NCBI RefSeq assembly: GCF_016097555.1 | Contig: NC_054706.1 | Span: 51,505,663 to 51,569,662, forward strand | From: Gigantopelta aegis | Lineage: Eukaryota; Mollusca; Gastropoda; Neomphalida; Peltospiridae | Length of the DNA stretch: 64,000 nucleotides | Reading direction: 5' to 3' | Part shown: positions 55,301 through 63,881 of the stretch, in pieces | Position numbering within the stretch: the first letter of the stretch is position 1 | How the letters are laid out: every line of letters starts with the position of its first letter | Translations under genes and position numbers: made by a program | Notes under the pieces: generated by a model | Told to the model about the DNA's origin: nothing | Database searches by the model: none | The model's input: only the letters and a program-made list of their open reading frames with translations

Positions 55301-57658
55301 CACTTATGGCCTACTCTTTTTTGATTAGCAGCAAGGGAATCTTTTATATGCAATATCCCACAGACAGGATAACACATACCATGGCCTTTGATATACCAGT
55401 CATGTGGTGCACTGGCTGGAATGAAGAAATAGCCCAATGGGCCCACCAATGGGGATCGATCCCACACTGACCGCGGATCAAGCTAGCGCTGTACCACTGG
55501 GCTACATCCCGCCCCACATTCTGAATGGGTGCTACCATTTTAGGCCATTTTACAACCCTAACAATATCAGTATCAGACCACCAATGTTAAAATTTCAGCA
55601 TTTGTTTTTAACAATCTCAGTATCAGACCACCAATGTTAAAATTTCAGCATTTGTTGTTAACAATCTCAGTATCAGACCACCAATGTTAAGATTTCAGCA
55701 TTTGTTTTTAACAATCTCAGTATCAGACCACCAATGTTAACATTTCAGCATTTGTTGTTAACAATCTCAGTATCAGACCACCAATGTTAAGATATTATCA
55801 TTTGTTTTTAACATTCTCAGTATCAGACCCAAAATGTTAAGATTTCAGCATTTGTTTTTAACAATCTCAGTATCAGACCACCAATGTTAACATTTCAGGA
55901 TTTGTTTTTAACAATCTCAGTATCAGACCACCGATGTTAACATTTCAGGATTTGTTTTTAACAATCTCAGTATCAGACCACCGATGTTAACATTTCAGGA
56001 TTTGTTTTTAACATTCTCAGTATCAGACCACCAATGTTAACATTTTAGCATTTGTTTTTTATAACCCACTTTCTCTGTAATGTCGGTATACCAGGAACTG
56101 TATAGTATTTTTCCATTGACAGTGTTGGGGCTGATGCATGATTTATCTAAGAAGGTGGTGCATCCTAGCAGAAAGTTGGGGGTCTTACCATATTTCAAAG
56201 TACAATATTGCTATTTGGCCAATGTACATGTATTACAAAATATACAGTGAAACCTCTCAAGATCAGACCCTCTGTAAACCAGAATTCCCTCAATACCAGA
56301 CGTTTTAAAAAACAGTACAGAACTTAACCTCTTTAAACCGGATCCCTCTTACAACCTGACTTTTGTCTTGGTCCCAAGGGTGTCTGATTTAGAGGGGTTT
56401 CACTGTATTTGCAAATTGTTTTGGTTAAGCAGTGTTCGAGATTAACGGTATCCCGATATCCCGGGGATACCAGAATTTAATTTTGGATACCAGACTTCAA
56501 GAACCCAGTATCCCACCGGGATTCCATATAATACTAAATTCTCAGGTGGGATACCAGATTTTGAAATGTTAGTATCCAACTGGGATACTGGCCAAAAAGT
56601 TTAATCTCGAACACTGTTAAGTACAGGTTAAGGTTTAATACTGTTATATTCTAATATTTAAGCTATTATATTTTATATTAGTACTTAATGCATACATAAG
56701 GCTCCATGCTCATAAAATGCAAAATAAAGTCAAGTCACTAAAATGCTGCATACAATGTGTCTGGCATTTGCAAAAGTTTAATATGTCTGGACTGTATAGA
56801 ACCCAAATTCCAAACTTAATATTTTATTAGCTTGGAGTAAGGTGCCAATAAGTGTAATTTATTAATTATTATAATAATTGTTAATTAAATTTGAGGCAAG
56901 GTCTCAATAAATAAAGAATAATACACAAGTGGCTGTTAGATACCACTTATCTCACAACAAGTTGTTTTAAAATGTATCTAACGAGCAAAAGCAAGTTTGA
57001 TACTTTTTTAAACAGCAAGTTTTGAGATAAATGGTATCTAACAGACACGAACGTATTATTCTGTTTCTTACATATCCTCAAAAACCAGGTTTTAAGCAAA
57101 TTTTAACGTCTTTTTTGACTAAAATTTATTTACAGCCATTGCACTTGTAGCTGACTTACGCGTCACAGACACACGATTGTCAGGTTAACAGTACGTCACA
57201 GTCTAATCAATTTCCATTGCAATGGTTTTTTATTGGACGTATGACACTGGCAACCTGGTCATCACCTAGGAGCAGCCAGTCATATGTCTTGAAATTGTTA
57301 ACACATGTACATGAAGCATGGTGTTCTCACCAACGGGTGTGTAAGAAACATAATTTATTAATTATTAAAATAATTGTTCACTAATTCCAGGATCCATTTT
57401 GCGGGGACGGAAAGTGCCACTGTTTGGTTTGGTTTTCTTAATGGAGCTATCCAGTCTGGACTGCGGGCAGCCACGGAGGTTCTGATGGACCTCAGGCCAC
57501 AGACGATCACAGCAGATGACCTGAAGCTGTGCAAGATGTCTGTACCAAACAGATTTGACTCTCATTACGAGTATCCCTGGTGGAAGATTCTATCTCTTGT
57601 TGCTGCTGCTTCCCTGGTTGTCTCTGTGTCAGTGAAACTCATAAGGTTGAAGAGATAG
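44135..57658 (+). CDS. Flavin-containing monoamine oxidase, plus-strand paralogue (11 coding exons)
   Basis: Second MAO-family gene, divergent from the first. Exons: 44135-44252, 44549-44636, 47650-47824, 48393-48507, 49512-49669, 49940-50029, 51141-51228, 52420-52520, 53293-53472, 54843-55030, 57391-57658. They sum to 1569 nt, 522 aa; every junction has GT/AG and keeps frame. Seen: VIGAGLSGLTAAYHL (about 9-24), LEAKDRVGGRT (36-46), DLGGQWVG (61-68), Lys304 at the flavin-site Lys position, FAGTE (437-441), C-terminal hydrophobic tail 500-518 followed by RLKR. Odd: the flavinylation motif reads YSEGGPVC (407-414), so Gly411 sits where Cys is expected, with a Cys three residues later; Pro412 and Phe449 replace the two Tyr of the vertebrate aromatic cage. 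Frame and splice sites look functional. Likely an amine oxidase with changed flavin attachment or substrate range; that part is inference. Confidence 0.93.
44549..44636 (+). CDS. Plus MAO exon 2
   Basis: Encodes DRVGGRTVTVPLKSADGT and DYWDLGGQWVG. Acceptor TTTGTAG, donor GTAAGT. A decayed second copy of its 3' two thirds lies 0.2 kb downstream (44828-44892). Confidence 0.93.
44828..44892 (+). pseudogene. Decayed duplicate of plus MAO exon 2 inside intron 2
   Basis: The stretch translates as DKSVDGMDYWDKGDGEWVG, against LKSADGTDYWDLGGQWVG in the real exon 44549-44636. The donor is destroyed (AGATAAG where the real exon has AGGTAAG), and an in-frame TAA follows. No 5' part with the GGRT motif or acceptor is visible. 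This is most simply a partial tandem exon duplication that was never, or is no longer, spliced in. Confidence 0.75.
45120..45300 (+). repeat. Diverged SINE-like repeat, family E
   Basis: TGTGCTCCCTTGCACCTGCC and CTGTCCTAGACAGAGGAGCT match parts of 48870-49000. In plus MAO intron 2. Confidence 0.5.
45301..47276. other. Plus MAO intron 2, AT-rich part
   Basis: No gene recognised. An inverted pair of ATTAACTAG/TAATTAGTTAATGATGTTGG-type stretches occurs around 45598-45712. Confidence 0.45.
47288..47598 (+). repeat. Full-length SINE in plus MAO intron 2
   Basis: Head GGGGCGGGACGTAGCCCAGT, B box GGATCGATCCC, tail TTAAATAAAACATTATCTTCC with CCTT repeats. Target duplication AAATAATCTAA on both sides. 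Sense orientation. Confidence 0.9.
47650..47824 (+). CDS. Plus MAO exon 3
   Basis: Encodes SQPHIMWLLEELQLNTYLQY, continuing to GLLDLFNFANK. 175 nt, ten codons longer than the minus-gene exon. Acceptor TTGAATAG, donor GTAATA. Confidence 0.93.
47940..47954. repeat. Poly-G run
   Basis: About 15 G in plus MAO intron 3, after GACATTGGT. Confidence 0.85.
48393..48507 (+). CDS. Plus MAO exon 4
   Basis: Encodes INKMASLVSVEDPWSCPHAA and EWDAMTLETYKKKTIWTK, matching the MAO segment P-W-xxPxAxEWDxMT. Acceptor GTTTTCAG, donor GTAATT. An AT dinucleotide run lies just upstream of the acceptor. Confidence 0.93.
48870..49010 (+). repeat. SINE-like repeat, family E
   Basis: GGTGCTCCCTTGCACCTGCC, GCAGGCGGTCCCTCCTC and GGACGGAGTTGTGCCC resemble 45120-45300. 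In plus MAO intron 4. Confidence 0.5.
49512..49669 (+). CDS. Plus MAO exon 5
   Basis: Encodes AVSDLIDAAGRTILGMESSQ and ISLLFYLTYVSGAGGLKNL. 158 nt as in the paralogue. Acceptor TGTTTCAG, donor GTACAA. Confidence 0.93.
49940..50029 (+). CDS. Plus MAO exon 6
   Basis: Encodes GGLQQVSRKLVVNIGGENIR and LGEPVLSVAQ. 90 nt. Acceptor TTTTTAAG, donor GTATTT; a full-length SINE starts 37 nt into the intron. Confidence 0.92.
50067..50374 (+). repeat. Full-length SINE in plus MAO intron 6
   Basis: Head GGGGCGGGATGTAGCTCAGT, B box GGATCGATTCC, tail AAACAAAACATTTCCTT; target duplication CCACTGATTGTG (50055-50066 and 50375-50386). It starts 37 nt after the exon-6 donor. Confidence 0.9.
50470..50780. repeat. 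Imperfect direct repeat in plus MAO intron 6
   Basis: TTTAGTTAAGAGC, GCTTTATAAATAAAACGGCA and ATTCAGAGTAAAAA recur about 0.2 kb apart (50470-50545 and 50683-50765). A local duplication. Confidence 0.7.
51141..51228 (+). CDS. Plus MAO exon 7
   Basis: Encodes TGDNVSVTTVSGVKYHCQKL and IMAVPPTVI. 88 nt. Acceptor TATTTCAG, donor GTACAT. It is followed by an intron filled with CT-rich repeats. Confidence 0.93.
51360..52370 (+). repeat. Compound CT-rich tandem array in plus MAO intron 7
   Basis: Long (CT)n runs alternate with a conserved linker of GTAATGTAAACAGAATTTAT, CTATCTTTTTC, TCTCCTTCCATCCCTCTCCC and ATACTCTAACCCTATATGCT. At least five linker copies begin near 51488, 51636, 51959, 52139 and 52366. 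(CT) reading frames are artefacts. Confidence 0.95.
52420..52520 (+). CDS. Plus MAO exon 8
   Basis: Encodes ISFRPDLPAFKREVIRHMQP, then GSVVKVIITYQK containing Lys304 at the MAO flavin-site position. Acceptor ATTCCAG, donor GTATTA. Confidence 0.93.
52587..52880 (+). repeat. SINE in plus MAO intron 8, head shortened
   Basis: GGGACGTAGCTCAGTGGTGC then a deletion before AGATCGATCCC; tail TTAAATAAAACATTTCCT. Target duplication TCATTGAGAATA. Confidence 0.88.
53293..53472 (+). CDS. Plus MAO exon 9
   Basis: Encodes AFWRHEGFSGEILTNGG through VVYDSTSANDNPALVAFIGG. In the minus gene this is fused to exon 8. Acceptor ATTTATAG, donor GTATGT. Confidence 0.93.
53495..53665 (+). repeat. SINE 5' half in plus MAO intron 9
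   Basis: GGAGCGGGACGTAGCCCAGT through GGATGGTGCAGTAAAAGATCCC, then it stops; the 3' half is absent. Confidence 0.82.
54300..54673. mobile_element. TTAA MITE (AGGGACATTCTTGAGTTTGC) in plus MAO intron 9
   Basis: TTAAAGGGACATTCTTGAG and inverse ending CAGAAATGTCCCTTTAA, with TTAA ends. Same family as 26206-29760. Diverged fragments of it lie on both sides (about 54075-54180 and 54712-54818). Confidence 0.85.
54843..55030 (+). CDS. Plus MAO exon 10
   Basis: Encodes ATERKQCVLVQLSTFLGDEV and KDWSTEPYSEGGPVCAMAPG. The position of the FAD-linking Cys holds Gly411; Cys414 is nearby. 188 nt. Acceptor CTCACAAG, donor GTATGT. Confidence 0.93.
55191..55515 (-). repeat. Full-length SINE in plus MAO intron 10, antisense
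   Basis: Target duplication ACATTCTGAATGG at 55178-55190 and 55516-55528. Head GGGGCGGGATGTAGCCCAGT on the minus strand, B box GGATCGATCCC. Confidence 0.9.
55557..56065. repeat. 50-bp tandem array, about 10 copies, in plus MAO intron 10
   Basis: The unit ACAATCTCAGTATCAGACCA, CCAATGTTAA, ATTTCAGCATTTGTTTTTA steps at 55561, 55611, 55661 and onward. Units differ by a few bases; one near 55790-55850 is more diverged. Confidence 0.93.
56243..56407. mobile_element. Tc1/mariner-type MITE (TACAGTGAAACC)
   Basis: Left TACAGTGAAACCTCTC, right GAGGGGTTTCACTGTA; 165 bp, TA target. Plus MAO intron 10. Confidence 0.85.
56430..56616. mobile_element. MITE CAGTGTTCGAGATTAA, complete
   Basis: Perfect 16-bp TIR CAGTGTTCGAGATTAA / TTAATCTCGAACACTG, 187 bp, 5-bp duplication TTAAG on both sides. 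Interior is rich in GGATACC/GGTATCC motifs. The relative at 845-1362 lacks its left end. Confidence 0.88.
57391..57658 (+). CDS. Plus MAO exon 11, C-terminus and stop
   Basis: Encodes IHFAGTESATVWFGFLNGAI and onwards to the tail anchor KILSLVAAASLVVSVSVKL and RLKR, stop TAG 57656-57658. One exon here equals the last two exons of the minus gene. Acceptor AATTCCAG. Confidence 0.93.
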
Positions 57659-57771
57659 ATGTGGAAGAGATAAGACTCGGATAGACGTTGAAGAGATAGA
57701 CTCCTTAATAACTGACAAACAGAAGCTGCTATGAATAACTGTGATCAACAGTAGCCGATTCAGTAATGCAT

Positions 57772-58765
57772 TTAAAGTGATTGTCCTGAGTTTGCTGTCA
57801 TTATAGCATATTTCCGACTAACAAAGCCTTTTTAACAACTAAAATTATACATTAAATACATTTTCTTGTTTAAAATAACGTGTTTCCGATTGTCCAAGTA
57901 TTTGTATTATCTAAAAGTTTATTTTACCTCCTCAGATATTGTCGGCGAAATGACAAAAGGTCGTAACTACGCTTTTGGCGAGAAATTACTTTTTGGAATT
58001 TCCAGAGTTAGAATGTTCATATTCTGCTTTTGTCAAAAGATCGTAACTATTGGCCTATTAGAAAGTGGTTGACTGTCAAATGACAAATAGTCGTATTATA
58101 ACCGGTCCAAAATGACAAAACGTCGGATCTACAAAGCGGGAAGCTAGAGTGTGGACGTGACGCTCAGCATTACATTATGTTCACACATTACATGGATTAC
58201 ATGTAAATAAAACCAGTTAATTACACCTGATTGTATGTGTATTTAATCCATGTATAGATCTTGCCACATTCCTTGAACCTGTGTTAAATTCTAGATCAAA
58301 ATGTCGTAACTGACATTTTCAACAAATTTCAGGTGTAAAATGTTGTAAGTACATTTGTAGACCTGACACATAGGGTAAAACGTCCTAATTTCAGATGTAG
58401 CCATAACTATGGTACACCCACTATTAAGTAGTTATCACTATTAACTGTTAATATGTTCGCATAACAACGACTATAACAAAATAATGTATTTTTCGAAAAA
58501 TATTCAGTTTTTTTGCTCTCTTGTAAAAATTTTAAAAGTTTAGTTACAAGGTTTTGTCATTTCGCCGACGATATACATGTATATATTTTGTACATATGAA
58601 TTTATTGGGAGATAAAATCTAGTCTTGATTTCTAGAAACATTCAAGCAGTCAGAAACGCCCTATATATACAAACACTAATATTCTTATCAAGAAAGTGCA
58701 TTTCACATATAATTTTAGTGATAAAAAATCCTCTGTTGGTAAAAAATGTCTTATATTCCCTTTAA
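57772..58765. mobile_element. TTAA MITE in the 3' flank of plus MAO, with nested insert
   Basis: TTAAAGTGATTGTCCTGAG at the left, ATTCCCTTTAA at the right; interior matches 54300-54673. It begins 114 nt after the stop codon, so it may form part of the 3' UTR. Confidence 0.78.
57936..58573. mobile_element. Element ATATTGTCGGCGAAATGACA nested in the TTAA MITE
   Basis: Ends ATATTGTCGGCGAAATGACAAA and inverse TTTTGTCATTTCGCCGACGATAT. Interior repeats AAATGACAAAAGGTCGTAAC-like motifs about six times. Non-coding, superfamily unknown. Confidence 0.8.
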
Positions 58766-60084
58766 TATGACTCTTGGTAATAATAATAATAATCATAATT
58801 TAAAAAGAATCAGCTAGTCCTGGTACCAATAATAGAGAACCCGTTCATCAATTTCTAGTAAAATAATGGGCACACCTTAGTAAAAAACCAAACAAAATTA
58901 GCAGTGGAAAGTAAAATAATTGGACATTCCTGGACTGGTTCTTATAAATCTTTTAAAGTCTAGACTTAAGACTCAAATAAGAGTCTTGAGACTTTTAACA
59001 ACATGGCAAAACCATAAAACCTGTGTGCATATGACATTAAAGATTTGAATTTAAACTCTAAAGTTTTATAAGTACGGACCCTGATACTAGGGATATTGAT
59101 TGTGTTTGTGATGATCAAAATAACCAAATAAGAATAGTTTGGTGGATGTTAGGCCAAACTAAATAAATTTTGCACGTCAACATTTTAGTTTTTTTTTTAA
59201 TTTCCTGCAATATGAAGTTGATTTTTGCTGGGCTTTTCTTGCTGTGACTTAAAACTGCATTTAGAGCCAAAATGTCATGGTGCATGAACTAGGACGTGCA
59301 TTCTGATTTCAATTTAAATATGCCCCTTAGTTTGGTGTCAAATATACCCATCTTTTCTGTGCAATCCATGCATTTAAAAAAAAAAAAAATTAAAAAAGCA
59401 TCATCGCTACATCAATGTTTGAACTTTGGTCTGACCACAGACCGACTTTTTGTTTTGAGGGATTGGTGGGGGGGGGGGGGGGGGGCCTTACCCTCATTAC
59501 AACAAATTGGATGTTTGGTCTGTTGTGATCATTACTTGACCAACAAAAAAAGAGATATGCATGTTGTTAGATGTATTCTTATTTTGATTGTCTGAAACAG
59601 AAATATTCACACTCTGTATTCACTGTAAAAAAAAAAAAAAAAAAAAAGGGATGGGCGATTGGTTCTGATAAAAGAATGGGCCATTTTTTGTAAAGGATTT
59701 GTGTGGCCTAATAAAAAGAATGAGCTAGTCCTAATAAATAATTGGCCAGTCCTTATGATAGAATCTGACATTTCTTATGAAGGAAAGTCCTAGTAAAATA
59801 AAGGGTCTGGTCCTAATAAAAGAATGACTGATCTTAATAAAACAAAATGGACAGTCCTAATAATATAATTGGGTTCTCCTTTTAGAAGAATGGACTAGTC
59901 CTGGGGGGGAAAAAGTGTACTGCTAGAAGAAAGGGAGTTGTGTTGGTGGAGACATCTAAACTTTTATTTCCCACTATTAAAAGCAACTGAAGATTTTCTT
60001 AAATACAGGTGCGTAAGCATAATAAATATATGTAGTTATAGGCATGTAAGATAAAAACAAGCATTGTAAATTCTGCTGATACTG
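58766..60084. other. 3' flank spacer
   Basis: Poly-G run at 59467-59485, A runs at 59368-59390 and 59627-59647, several tracts with (T)CCTAATAAAAGAATG-type repetition at 59650-59910. No gene. Confidence 0.5.
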
Positions 60085-60510
60085 TTTAAGTGCCATCTGT
60101 CCTGGGTCAGATCTCTGGCTAATCAGAGACCAGAGCCGTGACGGACATGCCTGAAACCCCAGTGGTATAGGGGCATGTAAAAACAGTTCACCTTCACGTT
60201 TAAATGCCTTACTTTTAAAATCACTGCTGAAATAAAACAGAAATATTCAGGGTTTTTTTTTATTCTAGTAATTTTAATATTAGATATTATGTAATTTGTT
60301 AGTGCTACGGTACATACATCTTTATTCCACTGTGGGGTAATTTTTAATACAAGATCTGAACTTGTTTTCTATAGATCTTATCCAGTCCTTCTTGACGGAA
60401 TAACCCTGCTCAGACTAAAAGTCCCGGACTGGACACCTGGCTATCCAGAGGCCGAGCCCGGGATGGACATGCCTGAAACCTTAGTGATAAAGGGGCATGT
60501 TAAAGCGTAC
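60085..60510 (+). repeat. Two copies of a short repeat (family D)
   Basis: GACGGACATGCCTGAAACCC ... GGGGCATGT at 60085-60190 recurs as GATGGACATGCCTGAAACC ... GGGGCATGT at about 60400-60510. Probably SINE remains. Confidence 0.6.
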
Positions 60511-60734
60511 TCTCTCTCTCAGACTAAAAGACTATAAAACTGGTAAATCTGGACACTTGCACATTTGTTTTAAAAAAAGGTGGAAATAAATGCAATTCAA
60601 GTTTTTTCTTTGTCATTTGAAGTGTGTTTCATATTGGTCTGTAAAATCTATACATGGCCCTGACATTGTAACTGTCAGTTATCTGGTTTTAAGGCTGTTA
60701 GGTAATGAGTTTATATTCTAGTACTGTCATCTGC

Positions 60735-60816
60735 TTAGAGTAGGGATCTTTTATATACATCTTCCACATAAACAGGACAACACATACCATGGGCTTTGAT
60801 ATACCAGTTGTGGGAA
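60735..60816 (-). repeat. SINE fragment
   Basis: Reverse GGGATCTTTTATATACATC and TGGGCTTTGATATACCAGT. Middle part only. Confidence 0.65.
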
Positions 60817-61327
60817 TATGATAGGACGAGGGAAATTAAACAAATAACAGGTTCACCAAACGTGTTCAATGCTAATTTTAAAATAAACTAGTGACCATAA
60901 TACCTACACACACATACATGCTTTTTTGAATTATGTTTACCATACAAATAATTTCATTCTGCTTTTTTTTTTAAACTCCCTATGTTACATTCCATTCACA
61001 ACCTGGGACTAATTTTCAAAAGTAAGATAGTCAAACATAATTACAAAAAGTTGATTAATGATTTATTTGTACATGTATCTTTGTATATGCATATAGAAGT
61101 TTTACTTAAAATATATATTTGATTGTTAAATTTGTTTTTTTATATTTGTTTGTAAGTAGTAATAAACAAGTTACAATTTAATATGAAGTGTATCTGTTTA
61201 TGTTCTGCACAGAATGTTTTAATATTTTCATTGTATTCAGAGATTTGAAATTACATTAAATAGTAGCAAAAGTTTAAACATAACAAGTCTAAAACGTTTA
61301 GGTAAAACATCGTTTCTTCATGACATA

Positions 61328-61483
61328 TGTAGTGATTATTATACGAGCTTGTGTGTGGTACTGATTTTACAAAACGAGTGTCAGGTTTTTATATTGCCCG
61401 AGCAAGAGCGAGGGTAATACATTAATCCTGACACGAGTTTCGTAAAATCAGTATGATTCACACACGCAAGTGTAATAATTTCT
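61328..61483. repeat. Foldback (long inverted repeat)
   Basis: Arms of about 55 nt: ACTGATTTTACAAAACGAGT...CAGG against CCTGACACGAGTTTCGTAAAATCAGT, with the outer GTGATTATTATACGAGCTTG against CAAGTGTAATAATTTCT. Loop about 40 nt (GCCCGAGCAAGAGCGAGGG). Confidence 0.78.
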
Positions 61484-61780
61484 TTATTATCCATATTATT
61501 ATTGTAAATGTTTTATGAATAACAAGGGCCGTCTCAAAATGTTTCAGCCACAACTGAAGGAGAGGACGAAATAATTTCACATGGAATGTCATGTTATGAC
61601 GTTTCAATTATGCACACTTGTTATTACATGTGTGCTTCGTAAAATAAGTATTACTCAGAAGTGAGTGTAATAATTTCTTTATTATCCATATTATTGTTGT
61701 TATTTTATAAGAATAACAAGGAATGTATTGTTTCAATCACAACTAGGAGACTACGAAATGACATATTTCACATGCACAGT
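61462..61780. repeat. Direct repeat, period about 205 bp
   Basis: GTAATAATTTCTTTATTATCC begins at 61462 and 61668, each followed by ATATTATTGTT, AATAACAAGG, CACAACT and GACGAAAT/TACGAAAT. A local duplication overlapping the foldback. Confidence 0.72.
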
Positions 61781-62276
61781 CAGAGCTAAGACTGGAGAAG
61801 CAACATCATGTTATGACGTCCCTTCACAAAATTACGTCATTACACTTGTTATTACATATGTGTTTCGTATGATTATTATTAACTCAGTTATGTTGAAGTT
61901 GAACCATGTGGATAATAAATAGCAACGTTGAGTCATCAGTTTTAAGGTTTGTATGAACATTAAATGTATAAACTGAAAGGAATATATCTAGCAGTTCCAT
62001 CTTCTTTTGCATCCTGACACTAAGTAACTGTTTAATGCACATTTTATCACCTCTTATTGATATTGAGTTAAATTTTCAGTTACCTCAAAAATGGTAAATG
62101 GTTTTATTGCTTCAAATTTCAAAACAAAACTCCAACTAAAATTGATTACATGTATTCTTCCACCTGGTGTAAATAAATTGTTGGCTACAGTTCAAGCTGT
62201 AATAACATAACCTTTTACATAATATACAAAGAATATCTTCCACATTTCATCCACAATGATTTGTTTTCACATTTAT

Positions 62277-62830
62277 TAAGGTACCATTAAACCACCATTC
62301 CCCATGTCATTACCAATAATGTAATTCAGTTTAGAAAATACGCAATGTAGCTCTTCATTAAAAAAATTTTTAAACTATTGAAATGGGCTACTGGGTGTCT
62401 GACATTTGGTAATTGTGACATAAAGGAAATCCACTACATGGTACCATTAAACCACCATTCCCGAAGAAGTTGTTTTTTGTTTAACTGCACCACTAGAGCA
62501 CATTGATTAATTATCATCGGCTATTGGATGTCAAACATATCGTAATTATGACTCGTAGTTATCAGAGGAAACCTCCTACAGCCAGGGATCTTTTATATGC
62601 ACTTTCCCACAAACAGGAAAGCATATACCACAGCCTTTAACCAGTTGTAGTGCACTGGTTGGAATGAGAAAAAACCCAATCAGTTGAATGGATACACTGA
62701 GGTGATTCGATCCTGTGATGAAAGCACCTCATGCGAACACTCAACCAAATGAGCTAAATCCCGCCCCATGTCATTACCGATAACATAATCCAGTTTAGAA
62801 AATAGCTCTTCATTAAAAACATTTTAATTT
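62277..62830. repeat. Local duplication, second copy split by a SINE
   Basis: GGTACCATTAAACCACCATTCCC followed by CATGTCATTACCAATAATGT and CAGTTTAGAAAAT occurs at 62280-62375. It recurs at 62439-62461 and, after the SINE, at 62766-62830. Confidence 0.78.
62463..62767 (-). repeat. SINE, CACCACTAGAGCACA subfamily, near full length
   Basis: Reverse tail TTTGTTTAACTGCACCACTAG; head GGGGCGGGATTTAGCTCATT; B box GGATCGAATCA is degraded. Confidence 0.78.
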
Positions 62831-62936
62831 TTTTATTAAAATGCCTTTTCAGATATCTTATGATTACAAGTAGCTTGACCTCTGTAATATTTAAATAACC
62901 CATTGGGTTGAAGTTACTTGTTATTTTTAGTACTAA

Positions 62937-63255
62937 ATGGGGTGGGACGTAGCCCAGTGGTAAAGTGCTCGCTTGATGCACAGTCAGTCTGGGATCGATC
63001 CCCATCGGCGGGCCAGTTACGCTATTTCTCGCTCTAGCCAGTGCACCACAACTAGTATACCAAAGGCCATGGTATGTGATATCCTGTTTGTGGGATGATG
63101 CATATAAATGATCTCTAGCTACCAATGAAAAAATGTAGCAGGTTTCCTCTTTTAAGACTATATGTTACAATTACCAAATGTTTGACATTGAATAGCCGAT
63201 GATTAATAAAACAATATCCTCTAGTGGTGTCTCTAAACAAAACAAAACTTTTAAC
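62937..63255 (+). repeat. Full-length SINE, CACTAG-tail subfamily
   Basis: Head GGGTGGGACGTAGCCCAGTG, B box GGATCGATCCC, tail CTAGTGGTGTCTCTAAACAA; target duplication AGTACTAA on both sides. It joins an A-type head to the CACTAG-type tail, linking the two subfamilies. Confidence 0.85.
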
Positions 63256-63578
63256 AGTACTAATTGATTATGGTCAAAGTGGTATGCTGCCATTTACAAC
63301 AATAAAATGAGGCAGTGCTCTAGCTTAAGGGTAGATATCTCAACCTTGTGGTCGATCTATATTGTTTTTTCGCATGGTATTTATTAAATGATTGTACTTA
63401 CTAAAAATAGCAGTCTGAGTCATGTAGCCATCTACACATTGTCCCATTTTTCAAAGAATATATTCTGACCTAGAAATTGCATTGAAATGTAAACAAATGG
63501 TAATTGTGGTGTGTGACCTTCAGAAAAGCCACACTTGGAAAGCACAAAGTATGTTAAAACTCTAAAGAATCCTTAGGA

Positions 63579-63816
63579 CAGATTCTCACTCCAGCCAGTG
63601 CACCAGGACTGGTATATCAAAGGCTGTGGTATGTACTATCCTGTCTGTGGGATGGTGCATATAAAAGATCCCTTGCTGCTAATTGAAAAGAGTAGCCCAT
63701 GAAGTGGCGACAGCAGGTTTCCTCTTAATATTTGTGTGGTCCTTGACCATATGTCCGATGCCATATAACTGTAATTAAAATGTGTTGAGTGCGTTGTTAA
63801 ATAAAAACATTTCCTT
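63579..63816 (+). repeat. 5'-truncated SINE
   Basis: Begins within the body (CTCACTCCAGCCAGTGCACC) and runs to TTAAATAAAAACATTTCCTT. Target duplication CCTTAGGA (63571-63578 and 63817-63824). Confidence 0.85.
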
Positions 63817-63881
63817 CCTTAGGATAGACTGATTGTTTTTCAGTTTTGAGTGATGCAGCTAAACCTTGTGACAACACAAAG

